Shown one piece after another: positions 60,181 to 64,000 of a DNA stretch of 64,000 bases. The stretch spans positions 1-64,000 of the forward strand of contig JADFUC010002331.1 of assembly GCA_019722365.1 (NCBI GenBank), written 5' to 3'. The position numbers and the translations under genes were made by a program. Under the pieces are notes generated by a model. That model searched no databases and was not told where the DNA came from. It saw only the letters and a list, made by a program, of their open reading frames with translations. The first letter of the stretch is position 1, and each line of letters starts with the position of its first letter. This DNA is from Lithospermum erythrorhizon (Eukaryota; Streptophyta; Magnoliopsida; Boraginales; Boraginaceae).

Positions 60181-63100
60181 ATGTATACTTTACTTGTACT
60201 TCTTCATGCATCCATTTGGATTCTTGAATTGTCTGTTGTGGTTGTTGATGCTAGATTACTACTAGAATCTCCTATTTATTCACCATCACTTGCTCCAGAT
60301 CCTCCATTTATCACATCAATGCCAGCTTTCTCTCCAGGTACTGACCATCATCATAGCATTTATTGAGTATTTGCATGTTTTGCACTTGAAAATATATGAT
60401 TTTGGTTTATGGGTCTTGCTTAGAATAATTGGAGCTTGCAAAGTTTCAATTTTGTTAGAGATTTTAATGGTTTCTTGAATATTTTTTGGATGGCATTTTT
60501 TGTAAGCTTATGTTTATAGAAAGACCACATTTTTATGTATACTGGCTAATATTGTGTGTGTCAGATATTGCTGAAGGAAGATCAAAACACCACTTGTTTC
60601 CAAACAGGAAATTGGTTATTGCCTTTTCAACTACACTTGGAGCAATCATAGTAATATTTTTCTTACTGTGTTGGTTATTCTGTAGAAAAAAGATTAAAAA
60701 AATGGAGGATGATGGTTTTCACAGCTCAGGTAGTTTATTTTGCAACTTTTTATTTCCGATTGAATTTCTTGTTTGATTGCATTTCTGGGAATTGTTTAGT
60801 GTGAAATTTCTTTTTGCTTTATGTTTTTTTTGAAGATGGCTTGAAGGGATTGGCACTGTCTCAATTTGTTGGCAAATATAGTTCCTTTAGAAAGAGTAGC
60901 CAGAAACGATCCTTGATTGTGACTGTAATGGACTTCAAGAAGCTTGAAGTTGCAACAAACAATTTTCGAGAAAGCGAAATTTTGGGTCAGGGTGGATTTG
61001 GATGTGTATATAAAGCTCAGTTTGATGATAAGTCATATGGAGCTGTGAAGAGGCTTGATGGTGGTAGTCAGGATGCCAAAAAAGAATTTGAGGTACCATC
61101 ATAGATTCATCGTCACTGTGATCTTTGCTTGTTTGCTTGAATATTAAGGACTTGATCTGATGAAATTGTCGATGAATTGTCATTGTAATTGCAGACCGAG
61201 ATAGCATTATTGAGCAAGATACAACATCCAAACATAATTACTTTGTTGGGTTATTGCATCCATGAAGAGACCAAAATGCTTGTTTATGAGCTAATGGAGA
61301 ATGGATCTCTGGACAGTCAATTGCATGGTAATATATGTTTGTCACCCGTTTAATTTTCAGTTATAGTCAAAATTACCATAAGGTTGAAGTATAAGTGTCC
61401 TGAAACCATAATGGAGATTAGGAGAATCACGAGGTTCCATCTTACAACTAATTGGTGACATGAATATTAGCCCGTAGAAAGAGTATATATAATCCGAAAC
61501 CAATATGTTAGAATTAACTTTAGTACATGGATAGATCAATATGATTATTGTTCAATGGTTTGGTAAGATTGGTGACATATGTCCATCGTAACAGATTTTC
61601 TTGATTTTGATTGCTGTAGGGTCTTCTCATGGATCGGCTTTAACATGGCATATTCGGATGAAGATTGCTCTGGATGCAGCTAGGTGGGTTAGTTCAACCA
61701 CCATTTGGAAGTTTGTGCTATTGGCTATTGCTAATGGGGTCACTAACTATAATAGTATTTTCATTGTTTGACCAGAGGATTAGAATATTTACATGAGCAC
61801 TGCAACCCGCAGGTGATCCATAGAGATCTGAAATCTTCTAATATCCTTTTGGATTCAAATCTTAACGCCAAGGTAATTTAAAATTTGTTTAGTTCTTAAA
61901 ATACTAAATTGGTATATTTAAGTGTTTTTTAGATTGTCAAGTACTTGTACTCAATGAATTCAATATCATAATATATGCAACTCATGATAAGTTATGATAA
62001 AACTTGTTACTGTATTATTTTCCTTTTTCCTACTCATAACCCATTGCAATGCCATATGGTTAAAATCCACACAATCCTAAATTGGATATTGTATGTGGCG
62101 GTATTCGGAATATTTAGAACTACTGTAACATGATGGACTACAACAAATCATTTTATATGGATGATGTATCCAATATTTTTTGTCATCAGCTTTCTGATTT
62201 TGGACTTGCTATACAAGATGGTTTAGAAAAATAGAAAACAATGGACAAGCCATCAGGGACCTTAAGTTGCGGCCCTGAATATCTTTTTAGACGGTATGTG
62301 CCTTTTCACAATGTTAATGGAGTAGTAATTTGATTTTAAATGGTCTAGAAAGAGATGCCTTTCCTTTTCTTGAGAAACCAACTGGTCGTTCTTTTTCAAT
62401 AATTTTGTGGGGAAAGGGAAACTCTATATGGAGTACTACTATAATATTATTTCATTTGCTAGCACACGATGCACGTGCATTTTCACTTCTTGTTGCTAGA
62501 TAAGAATTCTTTTAGAATATGAATTCATATGAAGTTTAAAGGATGAAGTAAAATCTTGAATTTTCTAACTGAAATATGGCATAAATTTAACATAATTAAA
62601 ACTTAGTGGTCATTCTGCTGCAGGGAAATTGACAGATAAAAGTGACGTTTATGCTTTTGGAGTGGTGCTTTTGGAGCTTATTCTTGGAAGAAAGCCAGTG
62701 GAGAAACTTGCACAAGCTCAGTGCCAGTCTATTGTCACATGGGTGAGGCAACAACATTAGATTAATCATTCATTGTCTGACAGATTAATAAGCTTTGAAT
62801 TTGATGCTTAATGCTAAAACTTCAATATTTCTTGATTTGAAGGCCATGCCTCAGCTCACTGATAGATCAAAGCTCCCTAGTATTGTGGATCCTGTGATTA
62901 GAGATACCATGGATCTAAAGCACCTATATCAGGTTTGTTTCTTTTCTCAGCCAACGCGACAGTTTTATTTCCATTTCAGTTAATCCATATTTAACGATCT
63001 CATTTTGCATAATCTGGGATTTTGAAAATGACAAATTATATTAAAATCCAAACTCTGCCACTGGCTAAATATATGCGTACTTGAACTCTCATTCAACTAA

Positions 63101-63636
63101 CTAGTGTTCGAATGGATACCATAGAGCGAGAAATAAAGTAGGGGTTCTCAGCCTCTTATCAACCGGATAATATGTCATTGTGTACCTCAAAATGCATTTA
63201 GCTGTACAAAAACTAGTCGTTTAAACAAGGATCATGTAAATTTACTTTACTGGGTCCTTACCCTGGCGAATCAAGCATTAAGTAATATTACCTGCTTGAA
63301 TCCGGATTGCTTACATGTCGAATGGCCAAACAAGCCAAACTTTTGTATAAGCTATACGAGTAGCATTTGAAGCAAGAACTATGCGATGAGGCAGTATGGG
63401 TTACTAGTTCTACTGATACCGAAATTTCAAGAATGCTTTGATGGTTGCTATAAATGAGTTGAATTTGCATGAATTTACAGGTAGCTGCAGTTGCTGTCCT
63501 ATGCGTTCAACCAGAACCTAGTTATCGTCCATTGATTACAGACGTGCTCCATTCCCTTGTCCCTCTTGTTCCAATGGAGCTAGGTGGTACTCTTAGATTG
63601 CCTCACAAGTACCCCTCTGCCCATCAAGATTCATAA
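60181..63636 (+). pseudogene. Receptor-like protein kinase (At5g11020/At1g80640 type) with disrupted activation-segment exon
   Basis: Ten exons: 60181-60337, 60565-60729, 60836-61092, 61195-61327, 61620-61683, 61776-61872, 62190-62293, 62624-62742, 62843-62932 and 63481-63636 (stop TAA). A signal peptide (MYTLLVLLHASIWILELSVV) and short extracellular part are followed by a transmembrane helix (LVIAFSTTLGAIIVIFFLLC). The kinase has [54 protein letters not shown] and an intact C-lobe ([20 protein letters not shown]). Exon 7 is damaged. TAG at 62232-62234 follows DGLEK; the expected SGTLGYVAPEY reads SGTLSCGPEY, one codon short; and an extra T in ctttttag shifts the frame so that exon 8 (GKLTDKSD) is no longer in phase. 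All other junctions are GT..AG and in phase. If the sequence is right, the protein ends after the DFG motif. As recalled, Arabidopsis At5g11020 is adjacent to ALF4. Confidence 0.85.
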
Positions 63637-64000
63637 TAAAACCTTCTCTTATTTTAAGTACTTCCCATGCTAGATCTCATTTTTTGTATATAAATATTGT
63701 TTATACATGGTTCTAATGTATGAATCAAAGGACCACCCCACATGGGTCAATTATTCTGGTTTATTTTATTTTGAATTTCTGGTTAGCATTAAAGTTTTGT
63801 CTCACAGTTCATTGTGTGTAGATGAAGAGATAAAGATCTACTTCGTTAAAATGGTTTCCCTTTCTTGAGGGCACCTTTGAATGTTAATTGAGTTCTCACA
63901 ACAACCATGTTATGTACTACTCTATTACTATACGTAAGTACACAAGAAACTGAAATATGGAACTGTACAAAATCCCAAAGATAAAAAAAAAGATGTAATT
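63637..64000 (+). other. 3' region of the kinase gene
   Basis: Probable 3' UTR and downstream sequence with T-rich stretches (ttttttgtatataaatattg near 63,680). No further coding sequence is visible before the window ends. Confidence 0.5.

Noticed and set aside
1..64000. CRISPR arrays, bacterial operons, riboswitches, phage or defence islands
   Set aside because: The window is plant nuclear DNA with spliced genes; no regularly spaced repeats or prokaryotic gene organisation were seen.

Overview
The window is nuclear DNA from a flowering plant, almost certainly a eudicot. It is AT-rich, with intron-rich genes carrying GT..AG introns of about 80 to 1,900 nt, plant-specific protein families, Stowaway-like MITEs, tRNA-derived SINE remnants and decayed Ty1/copia retrotransposons. 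I cannot name the species from sequence alone.

Left to right: (1) 613-1113, the last three exons of a cytosolic ribosomal protein S11 (uS17) gene whose 5' end lies outside the window. (2) 2104-2772, an intronless plant basic secretory protein with a HELTH zinc-peptidase motif. (3) About 4.9-6.03 kb, a degraded minus-strand copia-type LTR pair. (4) 8004-8645, a serine-rich protein. (5) 10.37-16.41 kb, an old minus-strand copia element with both LTRs and broken gag, integrase and RT. (6) 21395-23694, a TPR plus PB1 (Phox-type) co-chaperone-like protein. (7) 24355-31358 (minus), a complete ten-exon TRS120 gene (TRAPPII). (8) 32166-36252, an ALF4 gene divergent from TRS120. (9) 39217-42053 (minus), a four-exon plant protein with a DLNxxP (EAR) motif. 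(10) 46060-47007 (minus), a PNRC-like protein with a 17-residue repeat block. (11) 48412-55831, a minus-strand copia element with a perfect 5-bp target duplication, split by about 2.3 kb of unrelated DNA. (12) 60181-63636, a receptor-like kinase gene with an in-frame stop and a frameshift in its activation-segment exon.

From memory of Arabidopsis, the order serine-rich protein, TRS120, ALF4 and receptor-like kinase matches loci At5g11090, At5g11040, At5g11030 and At5g11020. The window therefore looks like a conserved ancestral gene block, expanded by retrotransposon insertions in the gaps. The genes do not form a pathway: they are housekeeping (RPS11, TRS120), growth and ubiquitin-ligase control (ALF4), chaperone or organelle (Phox), and signalling (RLK) genes. 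I see no bacterial-style operon, CRISPR array or defence system.

The observations most worth following are the broken kinase exon, a non-GT intron donor in RPS11, a MITE in the ALF4 5' region where neither a start codon nor a canonical first donor can be found, the coding minisatellite in the PNRC-like gene, and the split copia element with intact target duplication. Exon boundaries were placed by hand from reading frame, splice signals and recalled family sequences; no alignment or search was run.
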